A stretch of DNA of 64,000 nucleotides from a bacterium ADurb.Bin157. GTDB taxonomy: Bacteria > Muiribacteriota > Ozemobacteria > Ozemobacterales > Ozemobacteraceae. The notes beneath the pieces were generated by a model that was not told the DNA's origin, searched no databases, and saw only the letters and a program-made list of their open reading frames with translations. Positions 32,910 through 42,143 of the stretch are shown here, piece by piece. The number at the start of each line of letters is the position of its first letter. Within the stretch, counting starts at the first letter, position 1. Where the stretch lies: positions 81,425 through 145,424 of the forward strand of contig MWDD01000001.1 of NCBI GenBank assembly GCA_002070375.1, given 5' to 3'. The position numbers were made by a program, and so were the translations under genes.

Positions 32910-33524
32910 ATGAAAAAAATTAGTATCTGGTTTAAAGCCCTACTTAAAACAGTCGGTTACACACTCTGTGTTTATCCTGCATTCTTGGTAAAAAACATCT
33001 GGTATCATTTAAGATCGCCATCTGTTATGTTGTACACATTCATTTTCTTCTTCTTAGACCGCTTTACTAAAATGTTGGTGGTTAATAATTCGCATAACTT
33101 ACCCGTAACGGTAATTGATAATATCTTTACATTAACCTACGTAAAAAATCCGGGCGTAGCATTCGGGTGGTTTCCGGATTGGCGCCTCCCACCCATTATT
33201 ATGGCACTTACCATGATAATTATAATAACCTATTACAGTTTAAAGCTTCCGGAAGAGGAACGCATAACTCGTTGGGCCTTGGCTCTGCTTGTGGGGGGTG
33301 CCATAGGAAATCTGTATGATCGTGTAATGTATGGTTTTGTGGTAGATTTTTTCTTATTCCACTTCGGTTCCTTCGATTTTCCGGTTTTCAATATCGCAGA
33401 TATAACAATAGATATAGGCGTATTTATATTATTCGTTGATATCTTCTTCTTAAGCCCTGAAGAAGATGAAGAAAAAGTTAATTCCATTGACAACGATGAC
33501 GACATCGCTCCCGCAATTGCCTAA
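32910..33524 (+). CDS. lspA: Lipoprotein signal peptidase (signal peptidase II)
   Basis: 204 residues, longer than the usual 150-170 because of a basic N-terminal extension of about 38 residues. It cleaves prolipoproteins after diacylglyceryl transfer, in the inner membrane. Conserved blocks: LDRFTKMLV, VKNPGVAFG, GAIGNLYDR with one catalytic Asp, and FNIADI with the other. Four membrane segments fit. The stop overlaps the lgt ATG by one base (TAATG). The acidic C-terminal tail is unusual. Confidence 0.93.
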   Translation: MKKISIWFKALLKTVGYTLCVYPAFLVKNIWYHLRSPSVMLYTFIFFFLDRFTKMLVVNNSHNLPVTVIDNIFTLTYVKNPGVAFGWFPDWRLPPIIMALTMIIIITYYSLKLPEEERITRWALALLVGGAIGNLYDRVMYGFVVDFFLFHFGSFDFPVFNIADITIDIGVFILFVDIFFLSPEEDEEKVNSIDNDDDIAPAIA

Positions 33525-34300
33525 TGTATCCAATACTTCTTTCAACACCCTATTTTAACATTTACTCATACGGTCTGTTTGTTGCCTTAGGCTATGCCGT
33601 TGGAATGTTAATTACACTTTACGAAGTGAAGAAAGAAAAACTTAACGCTGAAGCAATTTTTGACATGCTGTTGCTTCAGTTGCCCATAGGCATTGCCGGG
33701 TCAAGATTTTTATTTATGGTTGAGTACACGCCCGAGAAGTTGTCTTTTACAAATTTTATAAGTTTCGAGCAAGGTGGCTTAACTTTTTATGGTTCGGTAA
33801 TCAGCAGTTTTATCTTTAACCTGCTTTATCTAAAGTTTCGCAGAATGCCTTTTTGGCGAATAATGGACTGTATTGGATTTGGCTTGCCTCTTGGCATAAT
33901 GATCGCGAGAATCGGATGTTTTTTAAACGGTTGTTGCTATGGAATACAATGCAGCAGTTCAATAGGCTTTCACTTTAGACATGCAGGATCAGGCTTTTAC
34001 CACGCTACTCAATTATACGAGTCTTTTGCTGCGCTTTTGATTTTTGTAATAATCCAAATTTATCGCAAATATCGTCAAAATTACGGGGAAGTATTTATGT
34101 TGATGATCGGTTCATACGCTTTTTTGCGTTTTTTTATAGAATTTTTACGCGCCGAGAATCCTATAGTTTTAATGGGTTTGACCTTATCGCAAATTATTAG
34201 CATCATTACAATTGCTGCTTTTATTGCAACTTTCAAAATCATTAAAAAGATGCCGGATCTGAGAATAATCCCTGAGACCAATATTGTTTCAATCAAATGA
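33524..34300 (+). CDS. lgt: Prolipoprotein diacylglyceryl transferase, copy 1
   Basis: 258 residues, about 7 membrane segments. It moves diacylglycerol from phosphatidylglycerol to the lipobox Cys. The family signature appears as RIGCFLNGCCYG (catalytic Arg, Asn), with GGLTFYGS before it (Tyr where E. coli has His103, a common variant) and LRFFIEFLRAEN near the C-terminus. The SQ-containing LTLSQIIS helix is also standard. Overlaps lspA by 1 base and the next lgt by 4 bases. Confidence 0.92.
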   Translation: MYPILLSTPYFNIYSYGLFVALGYAVGMLITLYEVKKEKLNAEAIFDMLLLQLPIGIAGSRFLFMVEYTPEKLSFTNFISFEQGGLTFYGSVISSFIFNLLYLKFRRMPFWRIMDCIGFGLPLGIMIARIGCFLNGCCYGIQCSSSIGFHFRHAGSGFYHATQLYESFAALLIFVIIQIYRKYRQNYGEVFMLMIGSYAFLRFFIEFLRAENPIVLMGLTLSQIISIITIAAFIATFKIIKKMPDLRIIPETNIVSIK

Positions 34301-35043
34301 CCTCATCTGATACGCTGTATGGCATATTAATGACATTGGCCTTTTTAGCCGGCGGAGCCTTATATTCTCAAAACAAAAAAAACTCGAATCAGCCTTTGCC
34401 TCAACTTTTAGAACTGCTTCTTGTCACATCAATTTCGGGTATAATAGGCGCAAGAACCGCCTACATCTTGCTTTTTCCGCAGTATTTTCACAACTTGAGG
34501 GATTATTTTGCCATCCACGAGGGCGGGCTTGTTTTTTACGGCGGTTTTTTCTCTGCCTTAGCTGCTCTGGCAATGTTTTGCAAATTTAAAAAACTTAATT
34601 TTAGTTATCTTGCAGACAATTTGGTTCCATCATTAGCCTTAGGACACGGGATTGGCAGGATAGGCTGTTATTTCAGTAATTGCTGTTACGGTAGTAAAAC
34701 CAACTTTTTAAAAGTTTACAAACTTGAACACGAAGGCTTTTACAGACATCCCACACAACTATACGAATCAATAGGTCTTTTTACCCTATGTGCCATTTTC
34801 TGCATACTGCTAAACTCCGAAAAAGGGGTACATAAAAAAAGTGACGGGAATCTTGCTTTGATGTATACTGCTGTCTATTCGGCAATGCGTTTTGCAATTG
34901 AATACTTAAGGGATGACTCTCGAGGTGGGTTTTATACGTCTATGAATTTTTCACCATCTCAGTTGATTGCAGCCGGTTGTATAGTTGCAATAATTCTTTT
35001 CTTTATCTGCAAAAAGCTTGTCTTTATAAGAAGGTGCAAATGA
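34297..35043 (+). CDS. Prolipoprotein diacylglyceryl transferase, copy 2
   Basis: 248 residues, overlapping copy 1 by ATGA. It retains EGGLVFYGG, RIGCYFSNCCYG, HPTQLYES and MRFAIEYLRDD, so both substrate-binding Arg positions are kept. In the signature loop it reads Ser-Asn-Cys where copy 1 reads Asn-Gly-Cys, a displaced Asn. Copies are clearly divergent (low identity apart from motifs), so this is an old duplication, not a recent repeat. It may prefer different lipoproteins or lipids, or be a regulator of copy 1; sequence cannot decide. Confidence 0.86.
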   Translation: MTSSDTLYGILMTLAFLAGGALYSQNKKNSNQPLPQLLELLLVTSISGIIGARTAYILLFPQYFHNLRDYFAIHEGGLVFYGGFFSALAALAMFCKFKKLNFSYLADNLVPSLALGHGIGRIGCYFSNCCYGSKTNFLKVYKLEHEGFYRHPTQLYESIGLFTLCAIFCILLNSEKGVHKKSDGNLALMYTAVYSAMRFAIEYLRDDSRGGFYTSMNFSPSQLIAAGCIVAIILFFICKKLVFIRRCK

Positions 35044-38000
35044 AAAATTTTATCTACAAGCTTATTCTGACTTTATCTATAACTTTTTTTTTACAGCCGC
35101 TGTTTTCGCAAGGGCTGCCTGCGAGTTATGATGCAAGAGTTTTAAATATCGTTACTCCTGTTAAAAATCAATCACCATACGGCTCTTGCTGGTCTTTTTC
35201 AAATTTGGCCGCTTGTGAAACTAATTTCTTACTACAAGCATATAAGGCAAAAGAAATAAATAACTCACTTAATATTATTACACCTGATTATTCCGAGAGA
35301 TATCTCAACTGGATGGCATACGCAAACCCTCTATCAGAAAACAACTCAACTAAGCCATATCTGGACATGAACACTGAATTCGCAACGAATAACCCTGCCA
35401 CAGTCTATAACAAAGGAGGATTTGATGCATTTGCAGCAGCATTTTTCCACAAAGGAATCGGTCTTGTAAATGAAAGCGAAGCTCCATACTCAAACTCCTA
35501 CGAAACTATTATGGAGGGAATTAGCGAAACGATACCCGCTGCCATTACAGTAACCGATTCTTATAATTGTGATTATTATTCATCAGAATTCACTCACATA
35601 CAAGGTGAACAGAAAGACAGAATTAAACAGTTATTACTTGAAACGGGTGCATTATCAGTCGGAGTCTATGCTGAAGAATCGTGGGACGACCCAAACAATT
35701 ACGAGTACAATTATAAAGAAAACGTAGGAACAAACCACGCAGTGCTTTTAGTTGGCTGGGACGATAACTATACTTTTCAGACTTTAACGGGGGACAATGC
35801 CCCTGCCGGACCCGGAGCCTGGATAATAAAGAACTCGTGGTCAACGGCTTGGGGCGAGGACGGTTACTGCTATATTTCTTATGAAGACCAAGCAATTGAA
35901 AGCGGCGTTGCTCATGTAATAGAAGCAGACCCTCTAAAATACCCTGTCCTCAATCAACATAACTACTTATTAAAAAACAATTATTATGAATTCGACTCGC
36001 CGCAAGCAAAGGGAATGGCAGCATCTTATAACAGTAAGAAGTCGCAATTTGTAAAGGCTGTAGGCTTTCATGTTAATGAAGATGATTCAAGTTATGAGAT
36101 TAAAATACTTAAAAACTCGAAAAATCCCAATGAAGGAGAAACAGTTTTTGAGCAATCGGGAGAATTCGGAGCTGACGGACTTGCAAAGTGGAGTGGACAC
36201 AGAACAGTCGAGCTTGATTCATATGTTCTGTTAAGCGAAGGCGAAGATTATACCGTCATCACGAAAGTAATCGACAAAGACGGTAATGTTCAGTCTTCTG
36301 TATCAGTATCCGGAACACAAGATAATCCGGATTTCGGTATTTTTAATATAGAAGAAGGTTGCTCATTTATACATTTACCTGACGAAAATATCTGGAAAGA
36401 CCTTTCTGAATATAACTCTCAGGCAGTAATGAGAACCTTAAACAAAGAAACGAATTCGTCCCAAGGAAAAGACTTTACCGTTTCTTCCCTTTCAAGCAAT
36501 GATTCAAATTCTAAAATTTACTTGGGTAAGAGCAATGAACTCTACGAATCCGACCCTTTTAATCCCGACAGAAAAACCTTATCAAATATGACAGCGCACA
36601 TTACTTCTGACTCACTTTATGCAGGAACAATATACGGAGAAGGCAAAGTAACAAAGACAGGCAACGCTTTGCTTAAACTTACGGGAGCAACGGATTATAC
36701 GGGCGGCACCGATGTTAACGACGGAAAACTTTGGGTAGAAAACGGCACACTGTATGGCAATGTTTCTGTCGCAGCGCCTGCCGTATTACAAGGGAACCTA
36801 AATATTGAGGGTAAGCTCTCAAACTCAGGAAATGTTATTCCCGGCAACAGTATCGGAAAAATAACAATAAACGGTGATTTTGTTCAGGCAAGTACAGGCA
36901 AATTAGAACTTGAAATTGATAGCGATAAAACAGGAGACAGAATCGACGTAACCGGAAAAGCAGATATTTCGGGAACAGTCAGTATTACGCCGACCGGCGG
37001 TTATATGCCATCGGGAACAGCGATTATAAAAATTTCCGATTTCATACAGGCAGCTGCGGGAACCACCTTTGCGCCGACCTTGACATTAGTAGGAAACCTG
37101 CCTTCCGGGGCGGTAAGCAAAAACTTCACTTTATCTGTAGGCAGCCAAATTAGCAATACCGAATTTACATTTATCGTAGCCAGAGTTGCGGGCGCATACA
37201 AAGGTATGGGCACAACAGAAGAAGGTATAAAACTTGGTGAGGCTCTTGATAAAGCAACGATAAACGTTATAGATGATGCAAAACCTATAATTGCTGCATT
37301 AGATTCGATTATTGCACCCTTAAGCATTGACAGCCTTGCAAAACAAGTAAGCGGCAGCCCCTTCGGCAGCCTGTTGTTAGCATCAAGAGACAGAAACAAT
37401 ATGCTCACGAACATTATCACAAATAAAATGTTATTTGATGAAAGAACAACGAAAACCGAGTTTGGCGATTTCGCCACACCGTTTAAGTTTAAAATCAAAA
37501 GAGACACGACAAATAGCAACGACGGCTTTAGAAGTGACACAGACGGCATATTCATAGGAACCGAAGTTAGAAACGGAACTTGGAACACCGGTTTTCATAT
37601 GGGATTTTTCAAAGATGAAACGACAATAAGCTCATGGGCGCCGATGACCGGTAAAACTGAAGGTAAATTCGCCGGGTTTCATGGAATCAAAGATACAAAC
37701 GAAAGGGGAATGTTTGTATTCGCACAAACGAGGTTTGGACTTGATAGTACGGATACGGAGCGCTTTGCATCTATAATGGGCATAAACAGAAACAACAAAG
37801 CTTCTTGGACAGAGAAAAACTCTATGGGAGAAATAGGAATAGGCTGGAGGAATCAAAACGGAAAAACCTCTCTGATGCCGATTATGGGATTAAACTACTC
37901 GATGAACAGACGCCCGAGTGTTAAAGAACATTGTCCAAGCGGTGACGGATTGGCACTAAGTGTCGGCGAAGGCATATATGAGGCAGTAATAAGCAAAGTC

Positions 38001-38300
38001 GGGTTAGCAATTTCCCGGGAACAATATATTAAAAACAGTGACACAAAAATTAAGACAGATTTATCTGCAATTTGGAACCATGATTTTAAAGACAGAACAG
38101 CAACGACCGGGTATGAGGTATTAAGCGCTTCTGTGACAGACTCGTGGAAACGTTCACAAAGAGACACCTTAGAAGCCTCTCTTTCATTTATTGCAGACAC
38201 CGCAAAAGGCTTTTCTGTTAAAACATCTTTTCAAAGCAGATTTTTTGATAAGGGTTTGAATAACAGAAATACATCAGTTGAATTTGAATGGAAATATTAA
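35040..38300 (+). CDS. Autotransporter with papain-like (C1) cysteine peptidase passenger
   Basis: 1086 residues from ATG 35040 (AAGGTG upstream, ATGA overlap with lgt copy 2). Signal peptide 1-24. Papain-family peptidase about 26-300 with oxyanion Gln44, Cys50 (GSCWSFS), His233 (TNHAVLLVGW) and Asn265 (IKNSWS), and no obvious propeptide. A lectin-like domain typical of bacterial C1 peptidases follows (about 335-445). Then an autotransporter-associated beta-strand repeat (about 533-575, GNALLKLTGATDYTGGT), a beta-helical stalk to about 720, and a 12-strand-type barrel from about 800 ending FEWKY. Predicted to expose an active protease on the cell surface. Confidence 0.87.
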   Translation: MKNFIYKLILTLSITFFLQPLFSQGLPASYDARVLNIVTPVKNQSPYGSCWSFSNLAACETNFLLQAYKAKEINNSLNIITPDYSERYLNWMAYANPLSENNSTKPYLDMNTEFATNNPATVYNKGGFDAFAAAFFHKGIGLVNESEAPYSNSYETIMEGISETIPAAITVTDSYNCDYYSSEFTHIQGEQKDRIKQLLLETGALSVGVYAEESWDDPNNYEYNYKENVGTNHAVLLVGWDDNYTFQTLTGDNAPAGPGAWIIKNSWSTAWGEDGYCYISYEDQAIESGVAHVIEADPLKYPVLNQHNYLLKNNYYEFDSPQAKGMAASYNSKKSQFVKAVGFHVNEDDSSYEIKILKNSKNPNEGETVFEQSGEFGADGLAKWSGHRTVELDSYVLLSEGEDYTVITKVIDKDGNVQSSVSVSGTQDNPDFGIFNIEEGCSFIHLPDENIWKDLSEYNSQAVMRTLNKETNSSQGKDFTVSSLSSNDSNSKIYLGKSNELYESDPFNPDRKTLSNMTAHITSDSLYAGTIYGEGKVTKTGNALLKLTGATDYTGGTDVNDGKLWVENGTLYGNVSVAAPAVLQGNLNIEGKLSNSGNVIPGNSIGKITINGDFVQASTGKLELEIDSDKTGDRIDVTGKADISGTVSITPTGGYMPSGTAIIKISDFIQAAAGTTFAPTLTLVGNLPSGAVSKNFTLSVGSQISNTEFTFIVARVAGAYKGMGTTEEGIKLGEALDKATINVIDDAKPIIAALDSIIAPLSIDSLAKQVSGSPFGSLLLASRDRNNMLTNIITNKMLFDERTTKTEFGDFATPFKFKIKRDTTNSNDGFRSDTDGIFIGTEVRNGTWNTGFHMGFFKDETTISSWAPMTGKTEGKFAGFHGIKDTNERGMFVFAQTRFGLDSTDTERFASIMGINRNNKASWTEKNSMGEIGIGWRNQNGKTSLMPIMGLNYSMNRRPSVKEHCPSGDGLALSVGEGIYEAVISKVGLAISREQYIKNSDTKIKTDLSAIWNHDFKDRTATTGYEVLSASVTDSWKRSQRDTLEASLSFIADTAKGFSVKTSFQSRFFDKGLNNRNTSVEFEWKY

Positions 38301-38311
38301 TGGAGCGAAAT

Positions 38312-39229
38312 ATGGATAAAAGCGAAACCTTTATGATAGATGAGGAATTTGTCGGAATGCGCATTGATCAAGTTGTTTGCGATCAATATGAAGACATCTC
38401 GAGAAGCACTGTTCAAGACATGCTTAAACAGGGTGAAATTAAAGTTAACGGTAAAATTGTAAAGCCGGGATTAAAACTTAAGGGCGGTGAAACCGTTTTA
38501 ATTGAGCACAGAATCGAAGAATTCGAAACCGACATTGTGCCGACAAAGTTAGATTTTCCAATAATTTTTGAAGACGAACACATAATTGTAGTTAATAAAC
38601 CTTCAGGATTAGTTGTTCACCCCGGAGCCGGAAGAGAAAAGGAAACCGTGGTTTCGGCTGTTTTGGGACACACCGTTCTTAGTCCGATAGGTGCCCCAAC
38701 GAGACCCGGCATTGTTCATCGTCTCGACAAAGAAACCAGCGGCATTATGGTGCTGGCAAAAACAAAAGAAGCCCATAAAGGCTTGTCAGAAGCCTTTTCA
38801 GAACACAAAATCGAGAAAGAGTATTTAGCCTTAATTCAGGGCCACATAGTAAATAAAAAAGGGCGAATAGAAGTAGCCGTAGAAAGAGACAAAATTCATA
38901 GAAAGCGCATGAAAGCGACTTCTTCCGAAGAAGGAAGAATGGCTGTGAGCATCTTTGAAGTTGAAGAGTATCTTAAAGGTGCTTCGTTGGTGAGAGTTCG
39001 CATTTTAACAGGCAGAACCCATCAAATAAGGGTTCATATGGCATTTACAGGGCATCCTCTTATTGCTGATACTGTTTATGGCGGCGGAAAAACAGACAAA
39101 ATTACCGAACATTTTTTACACAGCTTCAAATTAGGTTTCAATCACCCAATAACCGATGAAAAGCTGGTTTTTGAAGCAGAGATGCCTGAAGCATTTGTTA
39201 AGGCACTAAAATCTTTGAGAGTTGATTAA
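38312..39229 (+). CDS. RluD-family 23S rRNA pseudouridine synthase
   Basis: 305 residues; ATG 38312 has GGAG 6 bases upstream, better than the in-frame starts at 38288 and 38300, which overlap the autotransporter stop or the site. N-terminal S4 RNA-binding domain (about 8-75), then the RluA-type catalytic domain with HRLDKETSGIMVL (catalytic Asp), and GRTHQIRVHM. Of RluA-class enzymes it is most like RluD; the modified positions cannot be assigned from sequence alone. Confidence 0.9.
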   Translation: MDKSETFMIDEEFVGMRIDQVVCDQYEDISRSTVQDMLKQGEIKVNGKIVKPGLKLKGGETVLIEHRIEEFETDIVPTKLDFPIIFEDEHIIVVNKPSGLVVHPGAGREKETVVSAVLGHTVLSPIGAPTRPGIVHRLDKETSGIMVLAKTKEAHKGLSEAFSEHKIEKEYLALIQGHIVNKKGRIEVAVERDKIHRKRMKATSSEEGRMAVSIFEVEEYLKGASLVRVRILTGRTHQIRVHMAFTGHPLIADTVYGGGKTDKITEHFLHSFKLGFNHPITDEKLVFEAEMPEAFVKALKSLRVD

Positions 39230-39250
39230 CTGTAAAAAATAAACTATGAT
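39222..39250 (+). promoter_or_regulatory. Sigma-70-type promoter of the pilin-like gene
   Basis: TTGATT (39222-39227), 17 bases, TATGAT (39245-39250). The -35 overlaps the end of the rluD-type gene. It gives a leader of about 45 bases to the TTG start at 39304. Confidence 0.6.
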
Positions 39251-39303
39251 ACTGAAATATGAATGTCGATAGCATTTATGAGACTTATAGCAGGAGTACA
39301 AAA

Positions 39304-39657
39304 TTGAAACTGATTAATAATAGACGTGGCAATTTAGCTATGTATTCAATAGTTTTCATACTTTGCGGCGTTCTAATGGCAATGTTTATATTTTTCCCGC
39401 AATATATGAATACCCGCTCAGGAATTTACGGCATTTCGTGCAGAGATATCAGGAAGAAAATTAGTGTTGCAATTGAAGACCACGACGTAAATAACAGTGT
39501 TTCTGCAATTAAGCCCGGTGAAAAAGTTAACTTAGACTTACTAAAAGAAAAGGGCTTCTTAGATGAAATAAAGTTATGCCCTGAAAAAGGAATTTTCATG
39601 TTCGATAACAAAGGCAGAGTAGTTTGCACAGTTCATAAAGACGGAGATGTAAAATGA
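39304..39657 (+). CDS. Pilin-like single-span protein with degenerate prepilin start
   Basis: 117 residues from the TTG at 39304, chosen because AGGAG lies 7 bases upstream; ATG 39259 has none. The N-terminus KLINNRRGNLAMYSIVFIL has the basic-Gly-hydrophobic form of a prepilin but lacks the usual Glu5. The C-terminal part (DLLKEKGFLDEIKLCP, then a Gly-Arg-Val-Val-Cys strand) resembles the conserved end of many pseudopilins, where two Cys form a disulfide. Likely an inner-membrane pseudopilin-like protein. It overlaps the HAMP gene by 4 bases. Confidence 0.6.
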   Translation: MKLINNRRGNLAMYSIVFILCGVLMAMFIFFPQYMNTRSGIYGISCRDIRKKISVAIEDHDVNNSVSAIKPGEKVNLDLLKEKGFLDEIKLCPEKGIFMFDNKGRVVCTVHKDGDVK

Positions 39658-40289
39658 CCAAACACAGAAGAAGAACCTATTTAATAAAAACCGGACTCCA
39701 ATTACGATACATGGGAATAATAATTTCCACAATGCTTATGGTTGCATTCGGCGTAGGTTGGATAACCTATGACACCTCTTGGAGCCAAATAGCGAACACT
39801 CCCGACTTAACTCTTGACAAACTTTCTGTAATTTTCGACTCTGTGAACAACCTTTTGCTTAGATGGATAGGCATTTTTGTCTTAGTTATCGCAGCACTTT
39901 CTATATTGGTGTCTCATAAAATTGCAGGCCCCGTTTACAGATTAGAAGAAACCACAAAATTAATAGCATCGGGCGACCTCACACACCGCATTCATTTGCG
40001 ACAAGGAGATGAATTGAGAGACTTGCAAGATGCTTTCAACAAAATGTCAGAATCTTTGTCAGCGATGATAAATAAAGACAGAGAAATCATCGAAAGACTT
40101 GTTAAAACAAGTAACGAGATTAAAACAAAAATAGAAGGAAAGTCACTTACCCCCGATTCTGCGGCGCAAATAACCGAAGAGCTGAATAGCATAGTTGAAG
40201 AACTTAGAACAATTACGTGCACATTCAAAACTGAAGAAACAGAAGCAGAATTTGAAAAAGAAACCGAAGACTCAGCTTCTTTAGCCTAG
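39654..40289 (+). CDS. Two-span membrane protein with HAMP domain, no output domain
   Basis: 211 residues. Membrane segments at about 17-37 and 70-90 flank a short periplasmic loop. A HAMP linker follows (about 88-145, HKIAGPVYRLEETTKL, GDLTHRI, DELRDLQDAFNKM), then a coiled coil and an acidic tail. There is no kinase, cyclase or methyl-accepting domain, so it must act through a partner. It is coupled to the pilin-like gene by ATGA and overlaps the end of the convergent GIY-YIG gene by 9 bases. Confidence 0.8.
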   Translation: MTKHRRRTYLIKTGLQLRYMGIIISTMLMVAFGVGWITYDTSWSQIANTPDLTLDKLSVIFDSVNNLLLRWIGIFVLVIAALSILVSHKIAGPVYRLEETTKLIASGDLTHRIHLRQGDELRDLQDAFNKMSESLSAMINKDREIIERLVKTSNEIKTKIEGKSLTPDSAAQITEELNSIVEELRTITCTFKTEETEAEFEKETEDSASLA

Positions 40290-40523
40290 TATTAAATCAT
40301 TTTTCTTTTTTTTGGAAAAAGACTTTATTTCTAATTCTCTTTTGCTTGCCAAAGAGCGGTTTTCGAGTTGTTCTAAATAAACAATTTTTACCGGGCGACG
40401 GCATCTTGTATATTTGGAGGCTGTTCCTTTGTTGTGCGCGGCAACGCGTTTTTCTACATCATTTGTTATTCCGGTATATAATGACTTGTCGACACACTCT
40501 AAAATATATACAAACCAATTCAT
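40281..40523 (-). CDS. GIY-YIG nuclease superfamily protein (YhbQ/UPF0213 type)
   Basis: 80 residues, a usual size for single-domain members. The motif appears as FVYILECVDKSLYTGIT with the second Tyr/Gly-Ile and a following Arg (KRVAAHNKG), then KYTRCRRPVKIVYLE, and the Glu of the catalytic core in ASKRELEIKS. The family includes structure-specific DNA nucleases of unclear cellular role. It begins one base after the cyclase stop on the same strand. Confidence 0.9.
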   Translation of the reverse strand: MNWFVYILECVDKSLYTGITNDVEKRVAAHNKGTASKYTRCRRPVKIVYLEQLENRSLASKRELEIKSFSKKKKNDLILG

Positions 40524-40524
40524 G

Positions 40525-42129
40525 TTATGTCAGCTTTAACTTATAGTAAGTTATCGGGTCTTTAACATTCTTTACCGCTATTTTATCAGGGCCTTCAAAA
40601 GACCAGTTTTCAGAACAGGAAGTAACGGCGATATCTCTTACGGAACTTGTAACAAGAACAGTATTCGCGTCTGCAATTCCCTGTAATCTTGCGGTATTGT
40701 TAACTCCCGAACTAAAAGCGGTCAGATCTTCATTCGGACCCGTAAGTCCAACAACCACCTTGCAATAATTAACGGCAACAGATACTCCAAAGAGTAGAAA
40801 GTCAGGATGTTGTCTTATATCTTCATTTTCAGGAGAAGACAAGAAATCTTTAGTATAATTCACGATCAAATTTGCTGCCTGCAAAGCATGTTTTACGTTT
40901 GTTTCAGGCGAGTCTTCATAAAATGGAGGTCCAAAAAGAAAAATCAGACAATCGCCAACCAACTTGTCTAAACTCGCTCCCAGAGGAAAAATTCTTTTCA
41001 CAATGCCTTTCGACCATTTATTAATAAAACTGTTGATTCTTTCAGGTTTTTTTAAAATTTGTTCACTAATCTTTGTAAAACCGCATAAATCAGCAAATAT
41101 AATTCCGATTTCCGCTGTTCGTGGCGATAGATATTTTCTTAAATAATCAGGCTCTTTAATCAAACGCTCAATAGCAATATTTGAGAAATATTTGCGTAAG
41201 ACATTTTGCTCTCTGTTTAAATCAATCAATCGTTGCCTTAACTCCTCAAGAAGCACCTGAAAGACCTCTCTGGAAAAAACAGAAAGAGATGATACCGAAT
41301 CAGGCATAACTGCAACCATTCCAATTAATTCCGAATCCGAATAACCGCTTCTCAAATAGGAAACTACCGGTTCAGAATCACCGTTAAGCAGCAATTTTAC
41401 ATCTTCATAGGAAGCTGATAAATAATTATCATGAGCGCGAACAAACCGGTCAAACTTATAAAAAGGCTTTTCGGTGGAATCAAACAGCCTAATACCGTCT
41501 TCATAATATATATAATGAATCGTCTCTCTGTTTGTCAGCTCTTTATCGGTAAAAACAATAAAAATCTTCTTATGGGGGGCGTAGGGTCTTATTAAGGCTA
41601 TAGCATCATCGATAGCAAGCAACAATGAGGTGTTTTTTAAAGCCAACTGAATATCTATAAAAAGTCGGTGCTTAACACTGCTTAAATGGATGCTAAAAAA
41701 ATAGTTATCAAGAATTTCGCTGACACAATTTAGAATTTCAAACCCAAATTCTGTTTCAGGAACGTTCTCATCATTATATGCCAGAGCGATATAACCTATT
41801 GTATTTCCCGCCATATCTACAGGCTGAAAAAATAAAGATAACCTACCCATTATAAACTTTTTACTTTTGTGTAAGTCTTTCGTATATTCTAACATTGTAG
41901 ATGAATCGACCGAACATCTCCCAAATGAGTAAACCTCTGTTTTAAGACTTTCGTCCATAGTCTGAACAAAAAGCCCCGATATTTCAAGAGATTCTGTTAA
42001 GAACTTATAAATGACTTCCAGAGCATATTCCAAACTGCGAGAAGAATACTGCAACTCTTCAATGGTGTCATCCAAAGAGCTTTGTAGAAATTTCAACTTT
42101 AGTAACTGTTCTTTTGTTAATTTTGACAT
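40525..42129 (-). CDS. Class III nucleotide cyclase with N-terminal GAF-like region
   Basis: 534 residues. Residues about 1-320 carry one or two GAF-like modules (helix-rich lead, then a beta-rich SLFFQPVDMAGNTIGYIALA segment). The catalytic domain (about 340-534) has FADLCGFTKISE (first metal Asp), DKLVGDCLIFLFG (second metal Asp and base-binding Lys) and FSSGVNNTARLQ (transition-state Asn and Arg), so it should be active. Lys in DKLVG favours adenine. It is soluble. A signal-input GAF with cyclase output suggests cAMP production in response to a small ligand. Confidence 0.88.
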   Translation of the reverse strand: MSKLTKEQLLKLKFLQSSLDDTIEELQYSSRSLEYALEVIYKFLTESLEISGLFVQTMDESLKTEVYSFGRCSVDSSTMLEYTKDLHKSKKFIMGRLSLFFQPVDMAGNTIGYIALAYNDENVPETEFGFEILNCVSEILDNYFFSIHLSSVKHRLFIDIQLALKNTSLLLAIDDAIALIRPYAPHKKIFIVFTDKELTNRETIHYIYYEDGIRLFDSTEKPFYKFDRFVRAHDNYLSASYEDVKLLLNGDSEPVVSYLRSGYSDSELIGMVAVMPDSVSSLSVFSREVFQVLLEELRQRLIDLNREQNVLRKYFSNIAIERLIKEPDYLRKYLSPRTAEIGIIFADLCGFTKISEQILKKPERINSFINKWSKGIVKRIFPLGASLDKLVGDCLIFLFGPPFYEDSPETNVKHALQAANLIVNYTKDFLSSPENEDIRQHPDFLLFGVSVAVNYCKVVVGLTGPNEDLTAFSSGVNNTARLQGIADANTVLVTSSVRDIAVTSCSENWSFEGPDKIAVKNVKDPITYYKLKLT

Positions 42130-42143
42130 TATTTGTATTCAAG

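Noticed and set aside
34297-35043. Second lgt as a decayed duplicate
   Set aside because: The frame is intact, full length, with family motifs and tight overlaps with both neighbours.
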